Translations under genes and position numbers: made by a program
Origin: CAVSUZ01 sp963791885
GTDB taxonomy: Bacteria; Pseudomonadota; Alphaproteobacteria; Acetobacterales; Acetobacteraceae
Reading direction: 5' to 3'
Length of the DNA stretch: 64,000 nucleotides
Assembly (NCBI GenBank): GCA_963791885.1
Contig: CAWBUL010000005.1
Coordinates: forward strand, 868,001 to 932,000
Notes under the pieces: model-generated
Database searches by the model: none
Seen by the model: the letters and a program-made list of their open reading frames with translations, nothing else
Told to the model about the DNA's origin: nothing
Shown: piece after piece, positions 28,177 through 36,980 of the stretch
Numbering within the stretch: the first letter of the stretch is position 1
Layout: every line of letters starts with the position of its first letter

Positions 28177-28266
28177 AACCGATCGTAACGCCGGCGCTTC
28201 CTCCGGATACGAGTTGTCGGCGCCCATGCGGAACATGCCCCCCGGGATCCACTGCGTTCCCCGCAT
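28177..28266 (-). pseudogene. Formylglycine-generating enzyme (SUMF1/FGE type), N-terminal stump
   Basis: Starting 22 bases after the sulfatase stop, this reads MRGTQWIPGGMFRMGADNSY then PEEAPA, the standard beginning of FGE-sulfatase domain proteins. About 30 residues remain of roughly 300; similarity then stops and the patatin leader follows. FGE converts the sulfatase active-site Cys to formylglycine, so its loss beside a Cys-type sulfatase matters. Confidence 0.8.
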
Positions 28267-28288
28267 GGGGGTTACAACCGAAATCCTA

Positions 28289-30755
28289 TCAGTCGAACGC
28301 TGCCTGTCGCTGAAGTCCCTCGATGGCGGCCAGATCCACGGCTGACCGGTCCGCCGCAAGGACCGGCTGCACGTCGATAGTGATCTTGCGGATCGTGCCG
28401 GTGAATCTCGCCGGCACTTGGTATTCCTCGCTCACCGGGGTCGCGAGATCCTCACCGATGTCCGCGCCTTCATCCGCGGAGAATGCGAACGGTTGCGTCT
28501 TCTCGATCCGGCCCTCGGCAAGGGTGGTTCCGCCCACCGAAAGCCGCCCGACGCCGCCCGCTCCCGGTCTCCCGCCGTCATACGCCAAGTCGAACTGGAG
28601 AACCTGCTCGCCCGGGGGTATCGGAATGCCGGCGCCGACTTCGTAACGCTCGATACCGAGCCAGTTGTAGGTGAATCTTGGCCGCCCGTCCTGCAACCAC
28701 AGGCTCCAGCCGCCGAAACGTCCCCCTTGGGCCAAGACCACGCCCGACGCGGCGGCGGCCGGGATCTGCACGTCGGCGACGATCGAGAACGAGCGGTTCT
28801 TGATGTTGATGAAGGCGTTCTCCATCAGTCCGGACATGCCGGGATAGACGGTCAGCGTGGTGCGGCCGCCCATCAGATCCGGCCGGCCCGCCACCGCTGC
28901 ATTGAGCCGCTCCACGGAGCGGTCGTCGATCGGGAGAACATGGTTTTCGATAGCGATCTTGGTGAAGAGATCCTGCATCTCCTTTAACTTGGCTGGATTG
29001 GTCTCGGCGAGATCGTTCACGAGGCTGAAATCGACGCGGGTGTCGTAAAGCTCCCATTTGTCATCCGCGAGGCTCGCGCGCGGCCTCGACTTCCCAAGGC
29101 GCTTTGTGAACTGTCCCGGCCAACCAGCCATCATGGTAGATGGCGCGGTTTCCGATAATCTCGAAATACTGTGTCAGATGCCGATCAGGCGCGTGGGCGT
29201 CGTTGAAAGAATAGACCATGCTGACGCCCTGCATGGGAATTTGCTCGGTGCCGTTGACGGATTTCGGCTCCGGCAGACCCGCCACCTCCAGGATCGTTTG
29301 TGCGACATCCACCACATGGTGCCACTGCGAGCGGACTCCGTTCTTCGCCTTGATGCCGTTCGGCCAATGCACTACCAGCGGGTTCCGCGTGCCGCCGTAG
29401 CTGCTGGCGATCTGTTTCGTCCAGGTGAATGGCGCGTCGCCAGCGACCGCCCAGCCTGCGGCATAGTGATTGAAGGCCATAGGTCCACCGAGCAAGTCGA
29501 TGCGCTCGAGCTGAATCTCCAGTGGCTCGTCAAAGCCGTTGAAATAGGAGAACTCGTTGAACAGACCATTGGCGCCGCCTTCGGCGCTCGCGCCATTGTC
29601 GCCGACGATATAGAGAACGAGAGTGTTGTCGAGTTGGCCCTGATCCGCGATGGCCTCAACCAGGCGGCCAATCTCGTAATCGGTATATTCGCCGAACCCG
29701 GCGAACACTTCCATCTGACGTGCGAAGAGGCGTTTTTCGTCAGCCGATAAGCTGTCCCAGTCCTTGATGAACTCAGGCTTCGGCGCAAGCTTGGTGCCAG
29801 GAGGGACCACCCCGAGCTGTATTTGTTTGGCGAGTGTCTCCTCGCGCAGCTTGTCCCATCCCGCGTCGAACTGCCCTTTGTATTTGGCAATCCATTTTTT
29901 GGGAACATGGAGTGGTGCATGCATGGCGCCCGGCGCGAAATGCATGAAGAATGGTTTGTCAGGTGCGAGCGCCTTGACCGACCGCATCCAGGTGATCGCC
30001 TGGTCAGTCATGTCCGTCATAAAATGGTAGTTGGGATCAGGTGGTGGCTCGACCTTGACCGTCCCATCATATATCAGCGGCGCCCATTGATTGGTTTCTC
30101 CGGTGACGAAGCCGTAAAATTTGTCGAAGCCCGAGTGGGTGGGCCAGCGATCGAATGGTCCGACGGGGCTGACCTCCCATGGCGGGGTCTCGTGATACTT
30201 CCCGAACGCCGCCGTCCCGTAGCCGTTCAGGCGAAGCGTTTCCGCCAGTGGCGCGATTGCGTTTGGTCTGACGCCGGTGTTGCCGGGAAACACTGTCGCG
30301 ACCTCGGCGATACCGCCCATATTGTTCATGTGGTGGTTGCGGCCCGTCAGCAGCGCGGTACGCGTGGGAGAGCACAAAGCCGTCGTGTGGAACTGATTGT
30401 AGCGCAGTCCCTCGTTGGCCAATTGCTCCAGCGCGGGCATGTTGACCGGGCCGCCGAACGCGCTCGACTGGCCGAAGCCCATGTCATCGAGCAGCACGAT
30501 CAGCACGTTGGGCGCGTTCGATGGGGCTTTGACCTCAAAGCGCCCAGGCGGAATGACGTTGCGCGCATCCAGCACATCGATCGTCGGAGGTTTCGGCTCG
30601 GGCATCGGCAGGATGGTGCGGTCCAGAGGCGCGATCGCGGGGCCACCGCTGGTCGGCTGCGATGTTTGCGCCCTTGCAGTGCTGCCAAACCTGGAACCGA
30701 ACGCCGTTGCCACGGCAGCCACTGCGGTCGATGCGAATAACTCGCGCCGTTTCAT
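28289..30755 (-). pseudogene. Arylsulfatase with one frameshift
   Basis: Type I sulfatase of about 820 codons. A twin-arginine-like signal (MKRRELFASTAVAAVATAFG) is followed by metal-site sequence NVLIVLLDDMGFG, the active site LCSPTRTALLTGR (Cys to be converted to formylglycine), GKYHETPPW, HFAPGAMHAPLHVP and the late metal site YIVGDNGASAEGG. The frame breaks near 29085 in a CG-rich run: one frame stops at 29061 while homologous sequence (LADDKWELYDTRVDFSLVND) continues in another to 28289. The ATG at 30755 follows GGGAGGCGG. It is exported if made. The frameshift is late, so a truncated product lacks about 260 residues. Confidence 0.88.
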
Positions 30756-31139
30756 TTCGCCGCCTCCCGTACCCCCAAAGAGCCCGAGCACAGCCGCCCG
30801 CTTGCTGGGGCAAAAGCCTGTTGAAATGTCTAGCAAAAGTCGCCTGAGACGACAGACGAGGTCAAGGGGTTTCACGCGAGTACAGTCATCAGTGATCTGT
30901 CGCGGGTCGGGTCAGATTGGTCTGGTTGGTGGCAGGCTGCCGTGTCGAACCGACAAACACGTCGGACCGACGTGCCGGTGAGCGCTTGTCTGTCGTCCGG
31001 CCCTGGCGTTGATGGCGCTCCCGAACTCCACCGGGCGCGATAGTCCCAATAAGAGCGGGCACCTACGTGAAGAGCTACGCGGCGATGCCGGCCAACCGAC
31101 CGGAACCGATGGTATCCGCGTCCGGCGCGCCCCGATCGG
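30756..31139. other. Intergenic, no gene seen
   Basis: About 380 bases between the sulfatase start and the small exported protein. Short minus-strand frames exist but none has a recognisable product or ribosome-binding site. Confidence 0.4.
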
Positions 31140-31370
31140 TTAGCGGTACGGCGTGGTTGCCACAACGGCCCTGCGCGTCGTCCGGCGCGCAACGCCGGCA
31201 TAGCTGACCGGGGTGGCCGGCCGGCCGACCCAGGCGTAGGCGGTGGCAACGAACGACGGAGCGCTCGGCAGCAGGCTTCCGCCGCAAAACAATGCCATGA
31301 ACGTTGCCGCAGCCGCGATCATCACGACGCGAGGCAGTGTGATTCCGATCCTTCCCATTTGCTTCCTCAT
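31140..31370 (-). CDS. Small exported protein downstream of DUF2092
   Basis: 76 residues. The signal peptide runs through VVMIAAAATFMALFCGG; the mature part is about 40 residues, basic and Tyr/Thr/Val-rich (AYAWVGRPATPVSYAGVARR). Its ATG overlaps the stop of the DUF2092 gene (TAATG), which indicates translational coupling. The function is unknown; it probably acts with its upstream partner in the periplasm. Confidence 0.65.
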   Translation of the reverse strand: MRKQMGRIGITLPRVVMIAAAATFMALFCGGSLLPSAPSFVATAYAWVGRPATPVSYAGVARRTTRRAVVATTPYR

Positions 31371-32218
31371 TAGTGTTCCCCTGGTGCCGCGCTATGCGGA
31401 AACTCATCCAGGCTGGCGAGATCTGCGAGAGTACCCTTCTTTGCGTCAGGCGGTGGCGTGAAGACGAACGCGCTCGGATCAACTTTTATGTCGGTCTTCC
31501 AGTCGGTCACCACCACGCTGTATTCCGGCGCCGCAGCGATGGTCTTGCTGGTGATGATGAATTTGCGCGGGATCGCCTCAGGTCCGATCTGGACCCAAAG
31601 CTGCCAATCGGTGTCGTGGGTGCGGAAGGCGACGTGGTCGCACGTCACTCCGCCGATGATTCCGGTGCCCAGATACTTGGCGTCGGTCACGTTCGCCATC
31701 AGGGTGTCGTAAGCGTTGGTCAGAAGCAGATCGGCGCCGGGACCGGCGAAGCCGTATTTGTGTTCCAGCTCGTCGATCAACTGGTCGATCGAACTTGCGC
31801 TGCCAGCCTCCGAGTACGTCTTAATGCTTGGCCCGTAAAGCGTCGCGGTGTTGCCATTGAAGAAGAGGTCAAGCTCGCCAGTACCACCGAGGCGGCTTAC
31901 GCGCAGCTTGTCAGGCCGTTCCAGAAGAGCATGGCCGGAGCTGGTGTACTGGATCTTCTGAATTTCAGGTGTGATCACCTCAATGGAAGAGTCGAAGGTG
32001 TACTCAATCGTCTTCTGACTGACCAAATAGTCCGTCATCGCCTTGAGAACGGAGCGCGCGTCGTCGGCGATGTTCTCCGCGCGCGCCGCGGGGACAAGAG
32101 GGAGCGTCATCCCAGCGGCGGCCGCGGCGCACACGAGGCCGAACCACCTTCTGCGAGTTAGGTCACCGCAAAGGGCTTGCCCGATGGTCGAAGAGTCAAA
32201 ATCATTTGATAATCGCAA
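31370..32218 (-). CDS. DUF2092 periplasmic protein
   Basis: About 282 residues. A twin-arginine-like start (LTRRRWFGLVCAAAAAG) ends near AARAEN. The mature part fits DUF2092: DDARSVLKAMTDYLVSQKTI, TSSGHALLERPDKLRVSRLG, GGVTCDHVAFRTHDTDWQLW, and a LolA/LppX-like beta-rich fold, suggesting a periplasmic lipid-binding role. I favour the TTG at 32218, with GGGAG seven bases upstream, because the longer frame (to 32335) overlaps the divergent MscS remnant. Coupled to the small exported gene. Confidence 0.78.
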   Translation of the reverse strand: MRLSNDFDSSTIGQALCGDLTRRRWFGLVCAAAAAGMTLPLVPAARAENIADDARSVLKAMTDYLVSQKTIEYTFDSSIEVITPEIQKIQYTSSGHALLERPDKLRVSRLGGTGELDLFFNGNTATLYGPSIKTYSEAGSASSIDQLIDELEHKYGFAGPGADLLLTNAYDTLMANVTDAKYLGTGIIGGVTCDHVAFRTHDTDWQLWVQIGPEAIPRKFIITSKTIAAAPEYSVVVTDWKTDIKVDPSAFVFTPPPDAKKGTLADLASLDEFPHSAAPGEH

Positions 32219-32274
32219 GATGCAGCTCCCTACCCGCGGCACTCGATTAGCGGTTCGTTTTAGCAAATCAATGC

Positions 32275-32690
32275 ATGAATGGCCAGGAGTTGCTAAGTGC
32301 GTCGGATGATTACCCGCTGCGACCTCCCGATACATCCAGCCCGCGCGCGACGCTGCAAGGTTTTATCGAGAGAACCGACGAGATCTATAGCCGCATGCAG
32401 AACGTGATGGAGGGCTACGCGGAATCGGGCCGCCTCTACCTGACATCCGAAGAGCGGCGACAACAATTGGCGGCGTTGGCGGAGGCACCGGAGATCTTCC
32501 GTGCGCTTCAATAACTTCGCCGAAAGCAGCCTGGACATCCTGGTAATTTTCAATCTCCTGGTCGCAGATTACGCGTCAGAACTAATGGCACGCGAGGCAA
32601 TCCTGTTGCAGGTAATGGACCTGCTCAAGGAAGCCGGTGCCGAGTTTGCATTCCCCACACGGACGCTCTATCTCGACTCTATCCAAAGCC
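32275..32690 (+). pseudogene. Mechanosensitive channel (MscS family) collapsed by internal deletion
   Basis: The first 75 residues match the N-terminal region of alphaproteobacterial MscS-like channels (LQGFIERTDEIYSRMQNVME, SEERRQQLAALAEAPEIFRA). From 32501 a different frame gives the cytosolic C-terminus (FNNFAESSLDILVIFNLLVA, AGAEFAFPTRTLYLDS). The membrane domain and the beta domain are gone: the pieces meet at GTGCGCTTCAATAAC, where both frames overlap. Hundreds of codons are missing, so it is non-functional. Confidence 0.75.
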
Positions 32691-33210
32691 AAAGTTCGCC
32701 GAAAAGTGACCAGGATTTCCTCGGCGTGGCGGACCGAGTTCTGACGGCTCACCGTGTCCCCGTGCGACTGCAGATCTACGATGGCTGTCGTGGAGATCTT
32801 GCTGATACGATCTCCGCGTCCGGAAGCTCCCCGGGCACCAATAAGGGCGAGTCGTCGGCGCCCAGCTACGCTGAATGTCCGGTTCCTGGATCGCCTGATA
32901 GGCCATCCTGTGGCGGACTTGGGTCGATATCGGCCGAAGGACCACAAACGGCAGCGCCCGCGTCGGCGCGTCGCGGGTCCAAAAGCAGACCGGCGGCTCG
33001 CGGCCAGACGCATGCCTGGAGCCGAATATCCGTTATTTGGCGTCCGAGTCCGAAAGCGGACTGTCCGAAATCCACCCAAGCACGAACCCGCTTCGCGGGA
33101 GAACGCTTGGGGTGAGGTTGGTGCGTTCGATGGCGGCAGTGAGAGGTTGAGCGGGAATTGGTCAGGCTTTGAGCATGGAGGGTCACCCTTCAGCTCAAGG
33201 AGAAGACCAA
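32691..33210. other. Region upstream of the recombinase remnant
   Basis: No gene supported. It includes sequence resembling the dispersed repeats (GAATGTCCGGTTCCTGG near 32869; GGACTTGGGTCGATATCGG near 32916). Confidence 0.35.
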
Positions 33211-34116
33211 GTGACCATCCAACCAGTTTCACAGCCCATAAGCCTGCTGCGGCAGCGCATGCTCGAAGACATGGCCATGCGCGGCCTGCGCCAAGATACG
33301 CAGCGTGACTACGTGCGTTTCGTGCGGAGCTTCGCCGCGTTCCTCAAGCGCCCACCCGATACGGCGACACCTGAGGATATCCGCCGCTTCCAGGTCCACC
33401 ATGCCGAGAGTGGCGTGCAGCCGCAAAGCATCAATTGCTCTGTATCGGCGCTGCGCTTCTTCTTCATGGTGACGCTCGATCGGCCTGACCTGTCGCGCCG
33501 CTTCGTCATCGTCCGCTACCCTCGCAGGCTGCCAACGGTGCTCAACGTCGAAGAGGTTGGGCGACTGCTCGAGGTAGCGCCCGGGCCGAAGTACAGGGCT
33601 CTCGGGTACTGCGTATGGTGCCGGGTTACGAGTATCAGAGGTGGCGACCCTCAAGGTCGGCGACATCGACAGCACGCGCATGCTGATCCGCGTCGAGCAG
33701 GGCAAGGGAGGCAAGGACCGCAACGCCATGCTGTCGCCGCAGCTGTTGGAACTGCTGCGGCTGTGGTGGCGCGAGCGCAAGCGACACGGCGTCGTGCTGC
33801 CCCAGGGTTGGCTGTTTCCCGGCCGGAACTCTCTCGAGCCCATCTCGACGCGCCAGCTCAATCGGGCCGTCCATGAGGCAGCGGAGGCAGCTGGCATCAA
33901 GAAGCGCGTCAGTCCGCATACGTTGCGTCACCAGCTTTGCCACTCACCTGCTCGAGCAAGATGTCGATATTCGCGTCATCCAGGTTCTGCTCGGGCATTC
34001 CAAGTTGGACACGACCGCGCTCTATGCCCGCGTCGCCACCAAGACGATCCGCGCGGTGACGAAGTCCGCTCGAGCATCTCCGGCTGCTGATGGAAGGCAA
34101 CGATCCCGGAGGCTGA
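33211..34116 (+). pseudogene. Tyrosine recombinase (integrase), frameshifted
   Basis: The N-terminal SAM-like domain is intact (RQRMLEDMAMRGLRQDTQRD, YVRFVRSFAAFLKRPP). The catalytic domain is spread over other frames: AYGAGLRVSEVATLKVGDID (first Arg), SPHTLRH (His-x-x-Arg region), SFATHLLEQDVDIRVIQVLL, GHSKLDTTALYARVA (Tyr). Frame breaks lie near 33605, 33930 and 34065. The GTG at 33211 has AAGGAG upstream. Recombinases of this type often accompany IS91-like elements, but no IS91 transposase follows. It is broken as read. Confidence 0.85.
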
Positions 34117-34157
34117 TTCGGGTGCGACCGGCGCTCGAGGTCGCCGATATCTTTCGA

Positions 34158-34310
34158 CGCCTTACCAACCGGGTTGTCGATCATCCCCTTGCGATACAGC
34201 CGGTCCAGCGCATCCCAATCGTGGCCCTTCCAGGCGCGAACTCCATCGTGCAGTGTCAGATAAAGCAGTGCCAGTACCGCCTCGTCGATATTGTCGGTAT
34301 CAATGTCCAT
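34158..34310 (-). pseudogene. DUF6429-like protein, truncated
   Basis: 51 residues from MDIDTDNIDEAVLALLYLTL through HDGVRAWKGHDWDALDRLYR to PVGKA match the start of the small DUF6429 family. The usual C-terminal third is missing; the frame runs on into sequence antisense to the recombinase. Function unknown. Confidence 0.65.
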
Positions 34311-34369
34311 CGACCATATCCGCATTCTACAGGACAGATCGTCAGTGTCGGCCGCCACCGTCGTCAACC

Positions 34370-34520
34370 ATGCTGATCGGCTCACGCTTACGTCGTAACG
34401 CACGCGGTTCTCGGTCGCCCACATGCAGCACCTCTCAAGACGGTGCTTCGCATAGAGTCACACCCGACCCGAGCCGGGCAAGCCTGCTTCGGGCAACAGA
34501 CTCGACTCGATTCGCTTTGT
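34370..34520 (-). mobile_element. IS5-family element end, remnant
   Basis: The minus strand retains a transposase start (MWATENRVRYD) like that of the IS5 copy at 45707-46681 (MWTMENRHRYD). The sequence upstream (GAGTCACACCCGACCCGAGC) also resembles that copy's end. The rest of the element is gone. Confidence 0.55.
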
Positions 34521-34555
34521 TCCCGTACAGGCACTTAGAGGCGGCGGGGCAACTG

Positions 34556-35347
34556 CTACTGCGCGACCCAGCCGCCATCGATTGAGAGCGGCGCCCCGGT
34601 AATCGTCGCCGCACTGTCGGTACAGAGGAAAGCCGCCAGAGCGCCCACTCCCTCTGGGGTGGAGAACCGGGTCATTGGCTGCTTCTCGGCGAGGAAGTCG
34701 TGTGTCACGGCCTCGGCAGTCTTGCCCTCAGCCGTCGCGCGCTCGTCGATCTGCTTCTGTACGAGAGGCGTCAGCACCCACCCCGGACAGATCGCGTTCA
34801 CGGTGATCCCATCGTTGGCGAGCTCGATCGCAGTCACCTTGGTGAGGCCGACGACACCGTGCTTGGCCGCGACATAGGCGGACTTATCCGGACTGGCGAC
34901 CAAGCCGTGCGCCGATGCGATATTGATAATCCGACCCCAGCCGCGCGCCTTCATGACGGGGATTGCCGCCTTCGTCACGTAGAACACGCCGGACAGGTTA
35001 ATGGCGATGACCTTTTCCCATTGCTCGTCGGGAAAGTCCTGGACGGAAGCGGTGAACTGGACGCCGGCATTGTTCACCAGGATGTCCAGCGAGCCGAGTT
35101 CGCGCTGCGCCTGCGCCGCCATTGCCGCGACCTGCTCGGGCTTGGTGATGTCGGCTGGCGAGTAGCCGACACGCACGCCGAAGTCCTTCGCCGTCCCGGC
35201 CCGCGTCGTCTCGATCGCCGCGGTGTCGCCGAAGCCGTTCAGGAGGATGTCCGCCCCCTGCGCCGCCAATGCCCGCGCAATCCCCAGTCCGATTCCACTC
35301 GTCGAACCGGTGACCAGCGCCACCTTGCCCTTCAGACTCATGTTCAA
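34556..35347 (-). CDS. bdhA: 3-hydroxybutyrate dehydrogenase (SDR family)
   Basis: 263 residues, classical short-chain dehydrogenase: cofactor site TGSTSGIGLGIA, LVNNAGVQ, catalytic Ser-Tyr-Lys in ASAHGLVASPDKSAYVAAKH, and PGWV. The late Gln/His/Trp pattern (VQKQIDERA, FLAEKQPMTRF) fits D-3-hydroxybutyrate dehydrogenases, which oxidise the PHB monomer to acetoacetate with NAD+. GGAGG precedes the ATG. It sits 45 bp downstream of a GntP permease on the same strand, supporting import and oxidation of hydroxybutyrate. Intact. Confidence 0.9.
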   Translation of the reverse strand: MNMSLKGKVALVTGSTSGIGLGIARALAAQGADILLNGFGDTAAIETTRAGTAKDFGVRVGYSPADITKPEQVAAMAAQAQRELGSLDILVNNAGVQFTASVQDFPDEQWEKVIAINLSGVFYVTKAAIPVMKARGWGRIINIASAHGLVASPDKSAYVAAKHGVVGLTKVTAIELANDGITVNAICPGWVLTPLVQKQIDERATAEGKTAEAVTHDFLAEKQPMTRFSTPEGVGALAAFLCTDSAATITGAPLSIDGGWVAQ

Positions 35348-35392
35348 TTCCTCCCGGATGCTTTCCGTGCACCTGCGCGCAGCGTGCGACGT

Positions 35393-36841
35393 TCAGAACG
35401 ACCCGACAACCTTGCCCAGCGTTATAATCACCACCAGCGCCAGGATCGTACCAACGAGCATCACCATCGCGAGGTCGCGGTAGCTGCCGCGGTGCGTGGC
35501 GCCGCAGATGGCCAGCAGCGTGACTACCGCGCCATTGTGCGGCAAACTTGAGAGCCCGCCGCACCCGATCGCCGCGACGCGGTGCATCAGCGCCGGATCG
35601 ACGCCCGCCGCCGCCGCCATGCGCACATACGTGTCACCCATGGCCTCCAGCGCGATGATCAGACCCCCCGACGCCGACCCGGTGATGCCGGCGACCACGT
35701 TTGTCGCGACCGCTACCGAGACAAGCGGGCCGCCCGGGATCGCGGCGAGCGCGTCGCGCACCCCGGCGAAGGCAGGCAGCGCCGCCACGACCGCGCCGAA
35801 GCCCACCATGCTCGCGGTGTTCAACACCGGCAGGACCGAGGCATTGGCGCCGGCGTCCATGGTCTCGCGCAGCGCGGGGAGGCGGCGGCGGTTCGCCAGG
35901 ACCACCACCACGATCGCCACGAGCAGGGCCGTCGCCACCGACCAGACGCCGCCCACCGCCGCCAGGGAGGTCGCTCCGAAACGCGCCTCTTCGAGGAACC
36001 CGGTCTCGAGCCGAGGCAGCACCACGAGGCTCATGGCGAGGTTGACCACGACCACCACGAGCATCGGCAGGGCCGCCAGCCAGATGGGCACGCTGTCCTC
36101 GGAGTGGCGGCCGTGCTCGATCTCTGTCGGGTCGAAGTTGCCGGAGGCGGAGGCGCGCTCGCGCACGAGCTGCGCCTCTGCTTCGGTGGGGCCGCGCGTT
36201 TCAAGCCCGAAGGTCTCGCCGGCGCGACGCGCGGCGGCCGCGACACGGCCGAGCCACCAAATGCCGAAACCTAGCATGATCGCGGAAGCGATCAGCCCAA
36301 GACCGGGTGAGGCGAAGGACGTCGTCCCGAAAACCGGCATCGGGATCGCGTTCTGGATCGCCGGCGTGCCGGGCATCGCTGTCATGGTGAAGGTGAACGC
36401 GCCTAGCGCCACCGCGGCCGGAATCAGCCGGTGCGGCACGTCGGCCTCGCGGAACAGCGCGTTCGCTAGCGGTACCACCACGAATGCCACGACAAAGAGG
36501 CTGACTCCGCCGTAGGTAAGAATGGCGCAGGCCAGCACCACCGCCAAGATCGCTCGCTGCCGCCCCAGACGCTCGCTGAGCGCGTGGGCGATGGCCAGCG
36601 CTGAGCCACTGTCGTCCATCAGCTTGCCGAACAACGCGCCAAGCAGGAACAGCGGGAAGAACTGCGCCACAAAGCGCGCCGCTCCGTTCATGAAGGTTTG
36701 CGTCCAGTGCGCGAGCAGCGGCTCGCCGGAGAAGGCGGCGGCCAGCACCGCAGCCAACGGCCCCACCAGCAGCACGCTCCAGCCGCGGTAGGCGAGCCAC
36801 ATCAAGAGCCCGAGGCCGAGCAGAATTCCAAGGAGGCCCAT
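35393..36841 (-). CDS. GntP-family permease, probably for D-hydroxybutyrate
   Basis: 482 residues with about 12 membrane segments; starts MGLLGILLGLGLLMWLAYRG. It closely resembles the permease at 17459-18943 throughout (both have GEPLLAHWTQTFM and AQFFPLFLLGALFGKLM). The signature loop is MPGTPAIQNAIPMPVFGT. The neighbouring dehydrogenase suggests D-3-hydroxybutyrate as substrate; that is inference from context. It follows the 31-residue peptide gene by about 30 bp in the same direction. Intact. Confidence 0.88.
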   Translation of the reverse strand: MGLLGILLGLGLLMWLAYRGWSVLLVGPLAAVLAAAFSGEPLLAHWTQTFMNGAARFVAQFFPLFLLGALFGKLMDDSGSALAIAHALSERLGRQRAILAVVLACAILTYGGVSLFVVAFVVVPLANALFREADVPHRLIPAAVALGAFTFTMTAMPGTPAIQNAIPMPVFGTTSFASPGLGLIASAIMLGFGIWWLGRVAAAARRAGETFGLETRGPTEAEAQLVRERASASGNFDPTEIEHGRHSEDSVPIWLAALPMLVVVVVNLAMSLVVLPRLETGFLEEARFGATSLAAVGGVWSVATALLVAIVVVVLANRRRLPALRETMDAGANASVLPVLNTASMVGFGAVVAALPAFAGVRDALAAIPGGPLVSVAVATNVVAGITGSASGGLIIALEAMGDTYVRMAAAAGVDPALMHRVAAIGCGGLSSLPHNGAVVTLLAICGATHRGSYRDLAMVMLVGTILALVVIITLGKVVGSF

Positions 36842-36871
36842 TGGTGCCCTAGAGCCGTTCCGCGCGGTCGC

Positions 36872-36967
36872 CTAGCCGGCGACGCGCCAAAGCCCAAACA
36901 AAGCCGCCATCACGATCACAATCGCCGCCGTGGCGGCCACCAGTCGGTCGGCAAGCAAACGGCGCAT
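36872..36967 (-). CDS. 31-residue single-span membrane peptide
   Basis: MRRLLADRLVAATAAIVIVM followed by AALFGLWRVAG: a basic start and one hydrophobic helix, with the N-terminus probably cytosolic. A strong GGGAGGGGG ribosome-binding site is positioned correctly, between the reductase stop (36981) and this ATG. It is too short for most gene finders. It may be a small subunit or stabiliser of the reductase or the permease. I know of no family. Confidence 0.55.
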   Translation of the reverse strand: MRRLLADRLVAATAAIVIVMAALFGLWRVAG

Positions 36968-36980
36968 CGAGGCCCCCTCC

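Noticed and set aside
32691..33115. Continuation of the MscS C-terminal frame to 33115 as coding
   Set aside because: Translation after about 32690 becomes Ser/Gly/Pro-rich and overlaps the dispersed repeat-like sequence.
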